Assembly: GCA_030248195.1 (NCBI GenBank)
Contig: JASAND010022061.1
Span: 45,948-109,947, forward strand
From: Trissonchulus latispiculum
Taxonomy: Eukaryota > Nematoda > Enoplea > Enoplida > Ironidae
DNA: 64,000 bases
Direction: 5' to 3'
Position numbers and translations under genes: made by a program. Positions 24,301-34,586 of this stretch are shown here, piece by piece. The first letter of the stretch is position 1, and each line of letters opens with the position of its first letter. Below the pieces are notes generated by a model. It was not told the DNA's origin, made no database searches, and was given only the letters and a program-made list of their open reading frames with translations.

Positions 24301-24560
24301 TTTTGCGTCCAAAAATCGTTGGGGGTTCGGGGGGGTAGCCAAAAGTTGGGGGAGGGTAAGTCAAAAAATCTGGGGGGGGGGGTAAATTTGGTAGAAAATT
24401 TTGGGGGGATGCCCCCCCAACCCCCCCCCCCCAAAGGAAACTATGACATGACGCCCCCCACCCCGACTGGCTCTAAAAATGGCTAACAATCAGGTAATTT
24501 TGGGGTAAATTTTGCAAAAATTTTCAAAAATCTCCAAATTTTTCCTTTCGGGGGGGGGAG
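21380..24560. other. Intergenic, no gene recognised
   Basis: GTTAACAGAAAAATCACCCC near 21448 and inverted GTTAAC/AAAATCAC blocks near 22480-22510 may bound a decayed element. 22258-22340 is rich in GACGCGC motifs and ends GCGACTATGAATGCACCTTT, like 47690-47910. An ATTAC pentanucleotide run is at 22548-22577. From about 24000 the sequence turns into G and C homopolymer tracts. Confidence 0.45.
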
Positions 24561-24565
24561 GGGGC

Positions 24566-24780
24566 CGGGGCATAGGTGTAAAGGGGGGGGGGAGGAGGGC
24601 CAGAGGTGTAATGGTGGGCGGTTGGGGGGGGAGCCCCCTTCAGCCCTTTTCTCAACCCTTCCCCAAAACTTTTGGGGGGGACGTCCCGTCGCCCCCCCCC
24701 CCCCAACTGCGGGGGGGGGGGGGCGAGAGTAGTCGCGCGCGCGCCGAAGGCGCGAAAACTGGCCAAACTTTGGGTCTTAT
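24566..24780. mobile_element. Truncated CATAGGTGT-family element
   Basis: Starts GCATAGGTGTAAAGGGG, then G-tracts, then AGTCGCGCGCGCGCCGAAGGCGCG. This is the same order as the complement of 25593-25440 in the next full element. No second terminus was found. Confidence 0.55.
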
Positions 24781-24871
24781 TGTATCAAGACCAAACGTAT
24801 ATATGTCATGACAATTACGTGTACATGCGAATTTGAAAAGTGAAAAATAGTTAACTCAACTTAGTATCCTC

Positions 24872-25012
24872 GCGTCAATATGAGCCCAAGAGAAACGTGG
24901 CGGCTCATATTAGCCAGTTACAGCTTGTCCTTGACATATTTAAATGTTGACCATCATAGCTCATATTGCATTTTACATGCGACTGCAAGGAGCATTTTTC
25001 CTACTTCTTCCA
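24872..25012 (+). repeat. Solitary diverged arm of the 186-bp inverted-repeat family
   Basis: Begins GCGTCAATATGAGCC and ends ACATGCGACTGCAAGGAGC, matching in order and orientation the right arm at 1502-1687 with several gaps. No complementary arm is nearby. Confidence 0.65.
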
Positions 25013-25042
25013 ATTTTTGGTAGCGCTGCTCTTACGCAGAAG

Positions 25043-25593
25043 CATAGGTGTAACGGGGATTTGGGTTGGGGGGGGGGCCCCTCCCCCCAAAATTTGGGGG
25101 CGGGCCCCCTTTTTAGACCTCCCCCAAACCCCCCCCAAGACCCCCCCCCAAACCTCCCCCAAAAAAATTTTTCAATTTTTATGCCAAAAATCGCATTTTC
25201 AGCCATTGCTAGTGCCGAAAAACATGAAATCATTAAGTAATTTTAACATTAGACAGTGCTTTTAAACTCGAAAACTTGATTGCCAACATGTTTCTGAGTC
25301 CAGAATAAGGTTAATATTGAGTCTAGAAGTCCATAAAACCGTTATAAAAGTGTATTTCTCGCGATAATAAACACGTTAAGCCAAAAATTTGGACTTTTTT
25401 GAAAAATTTTGCAAAATTTACCCTAAAAATACCCGATTTCTGGCCAATTTTTCGCGCCTTCGGCGCGACTACCCCCCTCCCCCCAGTTGGGGGGGGGGAG
25501 GGCCGGGGGCCCCCAAAAATTTTTGGGGGTGGTTTGTAAAAATGGCTGGGGGGGGGGTTACCCCCCCCAAACCTCCCCCCAATTACACCTATG
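25043..25593. mobile_element. hAT-like MITE, CATAGGTGT family
   Basis: The ends are CATAGGTGTAACGGGG and AATTACACCTATG, with a perfect 8-bp duplication, CGCAGAAG (25035-25042 and 25594-25601). The interior consists of runs of C and G up to about 10 bases and a GCGCCTTCGGCGC stem at about 25456. It has no coding capacity. Confidence 0.9.
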
Positions 25594-25612
25594 CGCAGAA
25601 GTAGTCTGCAAT

Positions 25613-26062
25613 CATAGGTGTGGCTGGCGAAAAAAGTGGGGGTGGGGGTTTGAAAAAAAGTAGGGTGGGGGTTTGCAAAAAAGGGGGAGGGAGGGTCGAG
25701 AAAAAGTCGATTTGGGGGGAGGGGTAAGAAAAATTTTCGAGGGGGGGGTCGGCGAAAAATCGGTTTTTCGCTAAGAACATGAAAATTTTTCTCAATTTTC
25801 AGCAATTTTTAGCGATTTTTAAGGTAATAATGCGAATTTTAGCAATTTTTCGCAAATTTTTTGAAAATTTTTGAATTTTTGGCTTAAAACTTGCAAAAGT
25901 TCAGGTAGGGGATTGAAAATTTTTAGGGGAGGGGTTCGCCGATGGCCGATTTGGGGGGAGGGGTAGGAAAATTTTTTAGGAGGGAGGGTCGGCGCGGCGA
26001 GGCGACCCCTCCCTTTTGGGGGAGGGGTCCCCCCCCCCCACCTCCCCCCTAACACACCTATG
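25613..26062. mobile_element. hAT-like MITE, CATAGGTGT family
   Basis: The ends are CATAGGTGTGGCTGGCG and TAACACACCTATG, with a perfect 8-bp duplication, TCTGCAAT (25605-25612 and 26063-26070). It lies 19 bp from the previous element. The interior is G-rich on both sides of a TTTTTAGCGATTTTT-type centre. Confidence 0.9.
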
Positions 26063-26099
26063 TCTGCAATTTATTACTCCCAGAAGATTCTCTATTCCA

Positions 26100-27345
26100 A
26101 ACAATGATCACTGTCTTCGGGGGTTTGCCCACTGGTCAATAGGCCACCTAGACCATAGTGACCAGTGGTCACTTCCGTCGGTTCTGAAAATATGCTCATT
26201 GAAACGAGCGCAGTCGGTTTACTATATATGCCCCCAACCAAAACCCCGAAAAACGCTGTTTTAGTGACTTTTCCAAACTTTGACCCTAACTGACCCTGCT
26301 CATTGAAACTAGCGTAGTCGATTTATATACTATATATGCCCCCAACCGAAGCCCCGAAAAACGCTGTTTTATGGGGTTTGACCACTGGTTAATAGGCCAC
26401 CTAGACCATAGTGACCAGTGGTCACTTCCGTCGGTTCTGAAAATATGCTCATTGAAACGAGCGCAGTCGATTTACTATATATGCCCCCAACCAAAACCCC
26501 GAAAAACGCTGTTTTAGTGACTTTTCCAAACTTTGACCCTAACTTTGACCCTGCTCATTGAAACTAGCGTAGTCGATTTATATACTATATATGCCCCCAA
26601 CCGAAGCCCCGAAAATCGCTGTTTTATGGGGTTTGACCACTGGTCAATAGGCCACCTAGACCATAGTGACCAGTGGTCACTTCCGTCGGTTCTGAAAATA
26701 TGCTCATTGAAACGAGCGCAGTCGATTTACTATATATGCCCCCAACCAAAACCCCGAAAAACGCTGTTTTATGGGGTTTGACCACTGGTTAATAGGCCAC
26801 CTAGACCATAGTGACCAGTGGTCACTTCCGTCGGTTCTGAAAATATGCTCATTGAAACGAGCGCAGTCGATTTACTATATATGCTCCAAACCAAAACCCC
26901 GAAAAACGCTGTTTTAGTGACTTTTCCAAACTTTGACCCTAACTTTGACCCTGCTCATTGAAACTAGCGTAGTCGATTTATATACTATATATGCCCCCAA
27001 CCGAAGCCCCGATAAACGCTGTTTTATGGGGTTTGACCACTGGTCAATAGGCCACCTAGACCATAGTGACCAGTGGTCACTTCCGTCGGTTCTGAAAATA
27101 TGCTCATTGAAACGAGCGCAGTCGATTTACTATATATGCCCCCAACCAAAACCCCGAAAAACGCTGTTTTATGGGGTTTGACCACTGGTTAATAGGCCAC
27201 CTAGACCATAGTGACCAGTGGTCACTTCCGTCGGTTCTGAAAATATGCTCATTGAAACGAGCGCAGTCGATTTACTATATATGCCCCCAACCAAAACCCC
27301 GAAAAACGCTGTTTTAGTGACTTTTCCAAACTTTGACCCTAACTT
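26100..27345. repeat. Satellite array with 400-bp higher-order unit
   Basis: The landmark GACCAGTGG starts at 26160, 26413, 26668, 26813, 27068 and 27213, giving spacings of 253, 255, 145, 255 and 145. Alternation of 255 and 145 yields a 400-bp super-unit (26413-26813, 26668-27068, 26813-27213). The longer unit contains an added TTTGACCCTAACTTTGACCC segment. Each unit carries the perfect palindrome GTGACCAGTGGTCAC. Identical open frames recur 400 bp apart and are not genes. Confidence 0.95.
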
Positions 27346-27655
27346 TGACCCTGGGGGAGGTGCCACGGGGCCATGCTGACCAGTGGTCACTTCGGGCGGT
27401 TTCGGCAGTATGCTCATCGTGTTCAGCGACCCCGATTTACTATATATGTGCACCACCAAATGGCCGAAAATAGCCGTTTTTACGGACTTTTCCCAACTTT
27501 GACCCGAGGGCGACAAACCACGGGCGCCATGGGGCCTGAGGGTCACATCCATCGGTTTCGGCAGTATGCTCATCTTTTTCAGCGACCCCGATTTACTATA
27601 TGTGCGCACCACCAAATGGCCAAAAACGCCATTTTTAGTGACTTTTAGGGCATAT
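27346..27655. repeat. Diverged satellite units, 156-bp spacing
   Basis: GTATGCTCAT recurs at 27408 and 27564 with GCGACCCCGATTTACTATAT after each. Clearly related to the neighbouring array but much diverged, as expected at an array edge. Confidence 0.85.
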
Positions 27656-28489
27656 CTAGTAAAAGTGGGGCTTAGAAACTTTTCGCCCAAAAAGGCCAAA
27701 AAAATGCAAAGTTTGGGCCCATCTCCTGAAAGCTAGGGAGCAAAATTAAACAATCCCCCTCGTTACTTTATGCACCCCTACTGGTAATTTTCAACAAAAT
27801 ATACTAGACCCAGTTCCAGAAAAGTGTGACCAAAATTTTGCCAAAATAGCGAAAGTACGATTTTGGGACCTTGGCACAGAGCCAAAATTAGCCAGGTGCC
27901 AAAATGACCAAAAAAGGTAGCATGGGGGGATCCTGTCTACCAACGTATAATAGTAGTATATGGTGCCAAAATGCCTACATCGTTCCAACACTTAGCCGTA
28001 AAATGCATTTCCAAAAAGCGTTAAAAAAACAAACGTCGATTTTTCCATTATTGACCATCTGTAAAAATCGACCCAGAGCGAAATTGGGAAATCAAACATA
28101 AACTTGATCTGGACCATCGCCTAGATAATCAAAAATTAGTATAGAAAAATTTTTCCTATGGGCCGTTTGAAAAATCGGTGTGCGCAAAAATCGCCCTATA
28201 AAAGTGGTCGATACAGAGAAAAAAACCCCACTTTTAAGCTTGTATCAAAAAGTCGATTTTTTCAAAGTTCATTTTTTCCGGGCAAGTTTGGTATCATTCG
28301 AAAGCTCTTGGCCTGGAGATTTCAAAAATGTAAACGTTGGCTCTCAACTCCTTACCGTTAATTAGTTTTGGCTAATTAACAGTTTCCCTAATCCGCAAAG
28401 TGCCTTTATAGCTCATATTATGAGGGGCGCTCCGCGCACCCTCATGATACGTATCTATATATAATATATGTATATATACAATTCCGCTG
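27656..28489. other. Upstream region of the ankyrin-RING gene
   Basis: No coding sequence was seen. A stem-loop lies at 28420-28445 (ATGAGGG-GCGC facing GCGC-A-CCCTCAT), next to a TATATA-rich stretch at 28452-28480. Whether these act in transcription is unknown. Confidence 0.4.
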
Positions 28490-28516
28490 TTTGTATTCCA
28501 GAACGAAAAATTCGTC
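28490..28516 (+). other. Candidate 3' splice site before the ankyrin-gene ATG
   Basis: TTTGTATTCCAG ends at 28501, 15 bases before the ATG at 28517. The frame is open upstream to this point, so it may be a UTR intron end, a spliced-leader acceptor or the boundary of an earlier coding exon. Confidence 0.45.
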
Positions 28517-30329
28517 ATGGTTAACCAGTCGGCAACTCGCCTCTCACGTCGCTATCGCAGCTTTAAGCGGGCAGTTTCCGGCGGCCGCCGGTCCCAGCGA
28601 AATCCGGGCGGCGGAAAGCAGTCTGGCTCTGCCCTCATCAACCAGCTCACAGAAGCCATCCAGGCGGGCGATCTGGAGGAAGTAGAGCAACTTCTTTCGT
28701 CCACTGACTCCCCAGACAGCCACCACCTGGTGGATCTGGCTCTGCTGGATTCCCGCGGTCAGCTGGCCCTGACTGCTGCAGCGCGGCGCGGCTGTGCCAC
28801 CATCCTCCAGATGTTGCTCCGGAAAGGGGATGAGAGTGGAGTGCTGGATGTGAACGCCCTGGACGGTCAAGGACTATCGCCTCTCTATCTCGCCGCAGAT
28901 CGAATGTCACCCGAATGTGTCCTACTACTGCTGGAAGCGGGTGCCCTCCCCGACGCCCAGGTGGATGCTCGTGGCGGCGATACCGCGCTGATTGCAGCGT
29001 GTCGACGCGGCTGTCTGCAGGTTGCGGTTGACCTGCTTGCGCACGGCGCAACACTGGACGTGCGAAACCACAGTGGCCTAACGCCCCTGATGGCTGCAGC
29101 TCAGGAAGGCCATCTGCCCCTGGTCAGTCACCTTCTGAAGGCGGGCTCTGCGGTTGGGGATGTGGATTTGGGCGGGCTGGATGCGGCTATGCGGGCCGCG
29201 GGTCAGGGTGCCTTTCCCTGCCTGCAGGCCCTGTTTCAGGCCGAAGCCAGTGCTGGTGCCACGGATCGCATCGGCAGAACGGTCCTGTTCTATGCGGCCT
29301 CTATGCCGGGTAGCTTCTTTGACCTGGGATTCCCTGGATCGGTTAGCATTAACCTAACCGGTCGACAGCATCCACAGACCTGTACGGGACTCCATCTGAA
29401 ATGTGTCAAATTTCTGCTCCGTAAGGGTGCGGATGTCAATCATCGCGATGCCGAGGGCAATACCCCCCTGATGGGGGCGGCTTCTGGGGGTCATAGTCGA
29501 CGTCTGGAACTGTTGCTTCGCTCCAGTGCTCAGTGTAATGCGACCAATCAGAAGGGCTCTACGGCCCTGGCCCTGGCTGCCCGGCACAATCATACTCACT
29601 GTTTGCGAGTGCTGCTCAGGGCGGGGGCTCATACGGACATTGCCGATGCCGAGGGGCTAACGCCGCTGATGCTGGCTGTCCTGGGTGCCAACTTTCAGTG
29701 TATGCATCAGTTGCTGCAGTACGGGGCTTCGATAGCCAGCCGGGATCGCCAGGGCCTTACAGCCCTGATGCATGCCTGCCGGGGTGGGAACTATTGGTGT
29801 GTTCGTCGGATGCTGTTTTCCACGCCCGCCACCGGCAGCAACAACCGAAGTATGGACCTGAAGGACTTGGCGGGCCGTACGGCGCTGTGTCATGCGGCTC
29901 GCCATGGCCACGAGAAGTGTGTCAAACTTTTGTTGGATCAGGCAGCCAGAGCTTTGGAGACGGACTGCGAGCTACGGGGCCCGATCATTTATGCCTGTGT
30001 CAATGGGCACACCAAGTGTGCCAAACTGCTGCTGCAGCGTGTTGCGTCCTGTGTTAACGCTGCGGACAGCGAGGGTAGGACTCCCCTGATCTATGCCGTA
30101 GCCAATGGCCAGGTCGAGTGCGCTCGGCTCCTGGTCAAACAGGGGGCCAATGTGACCAAAGCTGACAGCAAGGGCCTCACACCGTTGATGTATGCCAAAT
30201 GGTTGGGCCAGGCGGCCTGTGTCCGATTTCTGGTTAAGCTCAATGCGGTGGAGGATGCCAGTTGGACTCCGGATGCAATTAGTGAGAAGAATGCCGGCCG
30301 GACAATTGTGGATTTGACGCCGAGACCTG
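28517..30329 (+). CDS. Ankyrin-RING gene, exon 1
   Basis: Encodes residues 1-604 and one base of the next codon, ending at CCTG|GTATGG. The reading continues open another 90 bases to a stop at 30419, but that tail is not ankyrin-like and is treated as intron. The exon is clearly GC-richer than everything around it. Confidence 0.88.
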
Positions 30330-33300
30330 GTATGGCTTGGCTTGGGTTGGGATTCAGTTTAGGTTTTTTGTTCGAAACTATTAGGTGTGGTTTTTTCAGG
30401 ATCAGCTGGTGGGGGCGATAGGTTGGGGTTTTTCTTGGCAAAAATAAGTAGGGGGGGACACTAGCGTAGCCAGAAAAAAATTTCGGAGGGGGGCAAGCCA
30501 AAATTTTTCTGAAATTTTCTGAAATTAGTGCTGAAACTGAACTCTGTAGAGGCTCATAGTGCAAGTGCAAGCTTCTATTTTTAAGATATTTCGTGTAAAA
30601 TTGGCGCCGCAGGCGAAATTTTTTGGAAATATTCATTCGAATTCCTATTTGGTGTCAAAATTTTTTCATTAGCCTCCGATTTCGGGGGGGGGCATGCCCC
30701 CCTCGCCCCCCCCCTGGCTGCGCGCCTGGGGGGGAACACTCAAAGTGGGCTGGGTGGAATGAAAGTTTAAAAATCTTTAAAAATTAAAATTACAGAACGT
30801 TTCTACTTGTATGGCTATTGCTATGCTAAAACTGCTCAAAAAGTGAGTTTTAACACCAAAATAAACGAATGTAGGTAGAACCAAAAAGATTGGGGCGAAG
30901 TCTGAAAATCTTTGAAAACTCAGACCAAAATTAACAATTTGGCACTTTTTGGGCACTTCTTAATGAGTGGAGGGGAAGCCCAAAAAGTGCCCCCCTCCCC
31001 GAGAAGGCCCCTGGAGAAGAGAAGCTTGACATATAATGTATATTAGTTTCAACAAAAAGAGTGGTTTTAGGTTACTTTTGGACAATTTATCCTCTAAATC
31101 CTATTTTTCGTTTTTATTTTGAGTTTTTATTAGTCATTTGTTTTTGTCTTATCTAACAAGAGATCGAAGCAACTGGCAGGCGGACACTTAAGGTGCTAGT
31201 TTCCTTTCGGGTATTTTTGACTCATACGGCTCTAATCCTTTAAGTAAATGACTAAAACTTACGAAATAACCTATTTCCGTGCTTTTTAACAGTCTGGAAC
31301 CAGTCCCGCATTTTTAGGCCAAAAGATGAGAAAGTTTTGGTTTTTGGCCTTAGGCTCTCAGTAGGTAGACAAGACACGGGATTAGTTGTTATGGCTCGAA
31401 AGAGGACACGAAAATGAACATTTTTGCTTTCACAGCTTTTGAGCTATCTCCAGTGGTTAAGACAGTATAAGCAAAAAACTGTTCTTGGTGTCAAAAAATG
31501 GCCATTTTCCAGGAAATCAGTTTTTTCAAAATTACTGCCACATGTTAAGGACAAAGTTGGCAAATTTATACTCAATCGATGCAGCGTCCAAATGCCCATT
31601 GTATGAATCTGGCTTATTTTTACTGGGGGGGGGGGTGGGGGGCCGCCCCCCATGCGGCGACCTCCCCCCCCCATTCGAGGGGCTCCCCCCCATGAAATGC
31701 CCCCCATAAATTCCGACCTCCCCCCCATAACCCCAAAAATTGCCAAATTTTATCGTTTTTACCCTAAATTTTCAAAAATTTTTCCGGCTTCGCCGGATTT
31801 TTAACGAAATTTTCACTATTTTAGCCTAAAAACCACTTAAAATTATTCATTTTTTAGCGATTTTTACACATTTTTACACGAAAAACCCGCAAAAATTCGA
31901 AAATTTTTTCCAAAATATGCCCCCCCCATTTTGGGTCAGCCCCCCCCCATCGATGGGGGGGGGCCCATGAAGCCCCCCATAAATTTTTGCCTAAAAATAA
32001 GCCAGTGAATGCTACTAGTATTACTTTTAGCTAGAGATATAGCTGAAAAACCATTTTGGCAAAACTGCGATTATTTTGTTTCGAACAGCGATTTCTCAAA
32101 AACTATATACTTCACGGATTCCGGAAATTTTTGGCAGAATCGAAATTCGCCCTTCTGCGGAGGGACATTTTTCTTGGTTTGGGCTGTACCGAGTAGCAAG
32201 AAAACTCAATGCAAAGTTGCGAAATTTCGTATTACCGTGCATTTGGCCGATTTTCTCGAACGTTAAGACCTGCTGAGCCAAATCAAAAAACGTCCCTTGG
32301 CCCATATGTCCTTCATATCATGGCACAAAAAGAACTTTTGGCTGATTCTTCAGTTTTGAGAAATCGATGTTCAAAAATTTTTGGTCTGTATTCCTCCTGT
32401 TAGATGTCAGCATGTCAGAACATTTCTGCAAATTTTTTGCTAATTTTGCCAGTTTCGTAACTTATGTGAATGTACAGATAATAAGCTTTCAAACGATGTA
32501 TAAAGCTCTTTCCAACTCCCAAAACTGCGAAAGCTATAGCGATTTAAAAAATCACCACAAAAGCACTGCACAAAAGGATACCACAACCTTAAAAGATACG
32601 TATCTAAATACGTACAAGTCATTAATCATAATGAACATCACCTATATATGATCACGCTGCTTTAGCCTGAAACAGGACATGTGATGGATCTGGATCTATG
32701 ATTTATTTTGTTATCCAGCTTGAAGGATTGTCTCTATTTTATTTTGCTTATGTGTTTGTTTTTTTTATCAGGCTTCACCCTGTGCGCCCCTGTCCAGACA
32801 CGCAACACCACCATAGTTCGTGAGATTGTAGTCGAAGAAGGGTCGCCGTCAGAAGAATCTGCCGCAGAGTCAACTCCTCTTGTGTCTGCCGCTGCTCCTG
32901 ATCCTAGCGGTCGTCTTTGTATCCTCTGCTATGATCGAGAGGTTTGTGTAGTTTTCTGTAACTTATTTGTCCTTTTCTATGTAGTTGGTTGTACTGTCCT
33001 GAATAACTTAGGCAAAAATTTGTGTAGTTTTCTGTAACTTATTTGTCCTTTTCTATTTAGTTGGCTGTACTGTACTGAATAACTAAAGGCAAAAATTTGT
33101 AGGGGCTGAAATTTGGCACGCCGCCAGCTCTCCGCTACTAAATACAAGTCACCTGTTATCAGGGTTTTCCTAGGTTGCCGACACGTATTCCTGGATACAC
33201 AACCTTTTATGGGGGCTATTAAACGTCTGCCCCAACATTGTCCGATTGGCCTACCTTTTGGCACAGATCTCGAGCTTGAGTAGTGTGGTCAAAGAATATC

Positions 33301-34011
33301 GGGTACTGAGATCTTAGCTGCCCTCCAGCTAAGTCGACGTGTTTATGTACCCAACCCCCCCCCCATTTTTCACAACTACCAACATACGTCAATTCATTGA
33401 TTAACTTTCTGTTGCTAGCTTGAAACAATTAACGTTTTAAGGTAAAAACCCAAAAACCCACTGTTTTTAAGCTTAAAATGAGCTTATAAGTCTTTAACTA
33501 AGACTTGAGAAAATTTTTGAAAATTTGGCCTCGAGAGCTTAATTTTTCGACACCTTTGGGCGACCGCCAAAAAGATTGGGTGGGGGCTTCTGGGTTTATT
33601 TTAGGCCAAAAAGTGGGGGGGGGGTTGGTCTAAAAATGCCATAAATATAGTAAAACAATAGCCTGTTTTCTACATATTCTGCTATAATTATGCTGAAACG
33701 TGCTCAAAAATTGAGTTTGAGTACCAAAATAGACGATTTTGACCCAAAAATTCCGGCGAAGCCGGAAGATTTTGACCTATAATCCTTGAAATTTGGCATT
33801 TTCTGTTAGCTTTCAGAGCGTTGTAAGTTGCTGTGCTTCCTGTGCTGTACTTTCTAATACCGTGCCTCTGTTTTCCTTCTAGCGTTGCGTCACCTTTGAG
33901 CCCTGCGGTCACTGTATGGCCTGTGACACCTGTGCCTATCATGATGATGTGACCAGCTGTCCGGTCTGTCGCCAGCCCTTCACCAATCGAAGACATATCA
34001 TACTCTCATAA
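28517..34011 (+). CDS. Ankyrin-repeat protein with C-terminal RING finger (whole gene)
   Basis: Coding exons 28517-30329, 32772-32941 and 33883-34011 join in phase to 703 codons plus stop. Residues 1-40 are basic and unstructured. About 14 ankyrin repeats fill residues 45-575, with repeated G-x-TPLM-A and LL-x-x-GA cores. Residues 606-650 are an acidic, Ser/Ala-rich linker. Residues 654-690 form a C3HC4 RING: C654, C657, C669, H671, C675, C678, C687, C690. This order suggests a RING E3 ubiquitin ligase that uses ankyrin repeats to bind its target. The RING, with its PCGH core and short tail, is most like that of mind bomb proteins. The MIB/HERC2 and ZZ domains of true mind bomb are not encoded here, though an unseen upstream exon cannot be excluded. 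I give no gene symbol. Confidence 0.85.
30459..30728. mobile_element. Short hAT-like element in intron 1
   Basis: The ends are CACTAGCGTAGCCAG and CTGGCTGCGCGCCTG. The flanks GGGGGGGA and GGGGGGAA agree at 7 of 8 positions. The interior has TTTCGGAGGGGGGC and a GGCGCCGCAGGCG stem. Related in its ends to the CAGTGGCGTAG family. Confidence 0.65.
31187..32605 (+). repeat. Dispersed 1-kb repeat, copy B (in intron 1)
   Basis: Inverse match to copy A at 19169-20185, running from TTAAGGTGCTAGTTTCC to GCACAAAAGGATACCACAACC. It is interrupted by the 397-bp element at 31609-32005. Confidence 0.87.
31609..32005. mobile_element. GGCTTATT-family MITE inserted in repeat copy B
   Basis: The ends are CTGGCTTATTTTTA and TAAAAATAAGCCAG, flanked by TGAAT on both sides (31604-31608 and 32006-32010). 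Copy A of the host repeat has the uninterrupted sequence, confirming insertion. G/C homopolymer core with a TCCGGCTTCGCCGGA stem near 31785. Same family as 39165-39554. Confidence 0.85.
32772..32941 (+). CDS. Ankyrin-RING gene, exon 2
   Basis: Begins after TTTTTTATCAG and ends at GAG|GTTTGT. Encodes residues 605-661: the acidic linker and the first RING cysteine pair (CILC). Phases match exon 1 (one base carried over) and exon 3 (phase 0). Confidence 0.82.
32942..33094 (+). repeat. 76-bp tandem duplication in intron 2
   Basis: TTTGTGTAGTTTTCTGTAAC begins at 32943 and again at 33019, with the following 55 bases also repeated. It starts at the donor of exon 2, so it duplicates intron sequence immediately next to the splice site. 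Confidence 0.85.
33883..34011 (+). CDS. Ankyrin-RING gene, last exon
   Basis: Begins after TTTTCCTTCTAG and ends at TAA 34009-34011. Encodes residues 662-703, with the PCGH core, CxxC, CPVC and the final segment RRHIILS. No AATAAA was seen in the next few hundred bases. Confidence 0.85.
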   Translation, partial: RCVTFEPCGHCMACDTCAYHDDVTSCPVCRQPFTNRRHIILS

Positions 34012-34184
34012 TCGCCATACTGACAGTATGTTACATAGTAATTATTTTGGTCTTCCTGCTAGCCCGTTTTTACTTCATTTTCTCGACCGAGTATACACAT
34101 GTCATAGTACATTTCTAGACTCTACAATCGGTATAAGTCGAAGAAAATTTTAAAATAGTTTGTGCTAAGTTGCACTGACTGCAG

Positions 34185-34586
34185 CAGGGTATTTTTTACA
34201 GGGGGAGGGGGGGGGGCGGGCCCCCCTTCCGAAATTGATCTTCCCTCCCAAAAATGCCTCCCCCCGAAATCCCCCCCGGGATTTTGGGCTTCCCCCTTAA
34301 TGAGGTCTACATTTTTTCCAAAAATGGTCAAATTTTCAAAAATTTTCCCCGGAGATTTTTTTCTTTAAAATGGCTATTTTTAGCTTAAATCGTGGCATTT
34401 TTGAGAACTTTTTGTGTTTCACCACATGCAAAATACGCCAAAAATACCATTTTTGGCTCATTTTTGAAAAAATCTTCCCCCCCCCCCCTGAAAACTTCTT
34501 TCCCCCTCCCAGGCCCGGGAGGGGGGGGGTCCGGGAAGCCCCCGATCCCCTCCCCCCCCCGGGAAAAAATCCTAAAAAATACCCTG
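34185..34586. mobile_element. CAGGGTATTTTT-family MITE, copy 1
   Basis: The ends are CAGGGTATTTTTTA and TAAAAAATACCCTG. The flanks GACTGCAG and GTTTGCAG agree at 6 of 8 positions, suggesting an eroded 8-bp duplication. The interior has GGCATTTTTGAGAACTTTTT and TGCAAAATACGCC, shared with 39574-39855 and 60504-60713. Confidence 0.82.

Noticed and set aside
26533..27181. Two near-identical 82-codon open frames 400 bp apart
   Set aside because: They are by-products of the satellite period and have no domain or splice context.
28544..29911. Several antisense frames of 84-135 codons across the ankyrin exon
   Set aside because: Shadows of GC-rich ankyrin coding sequence.
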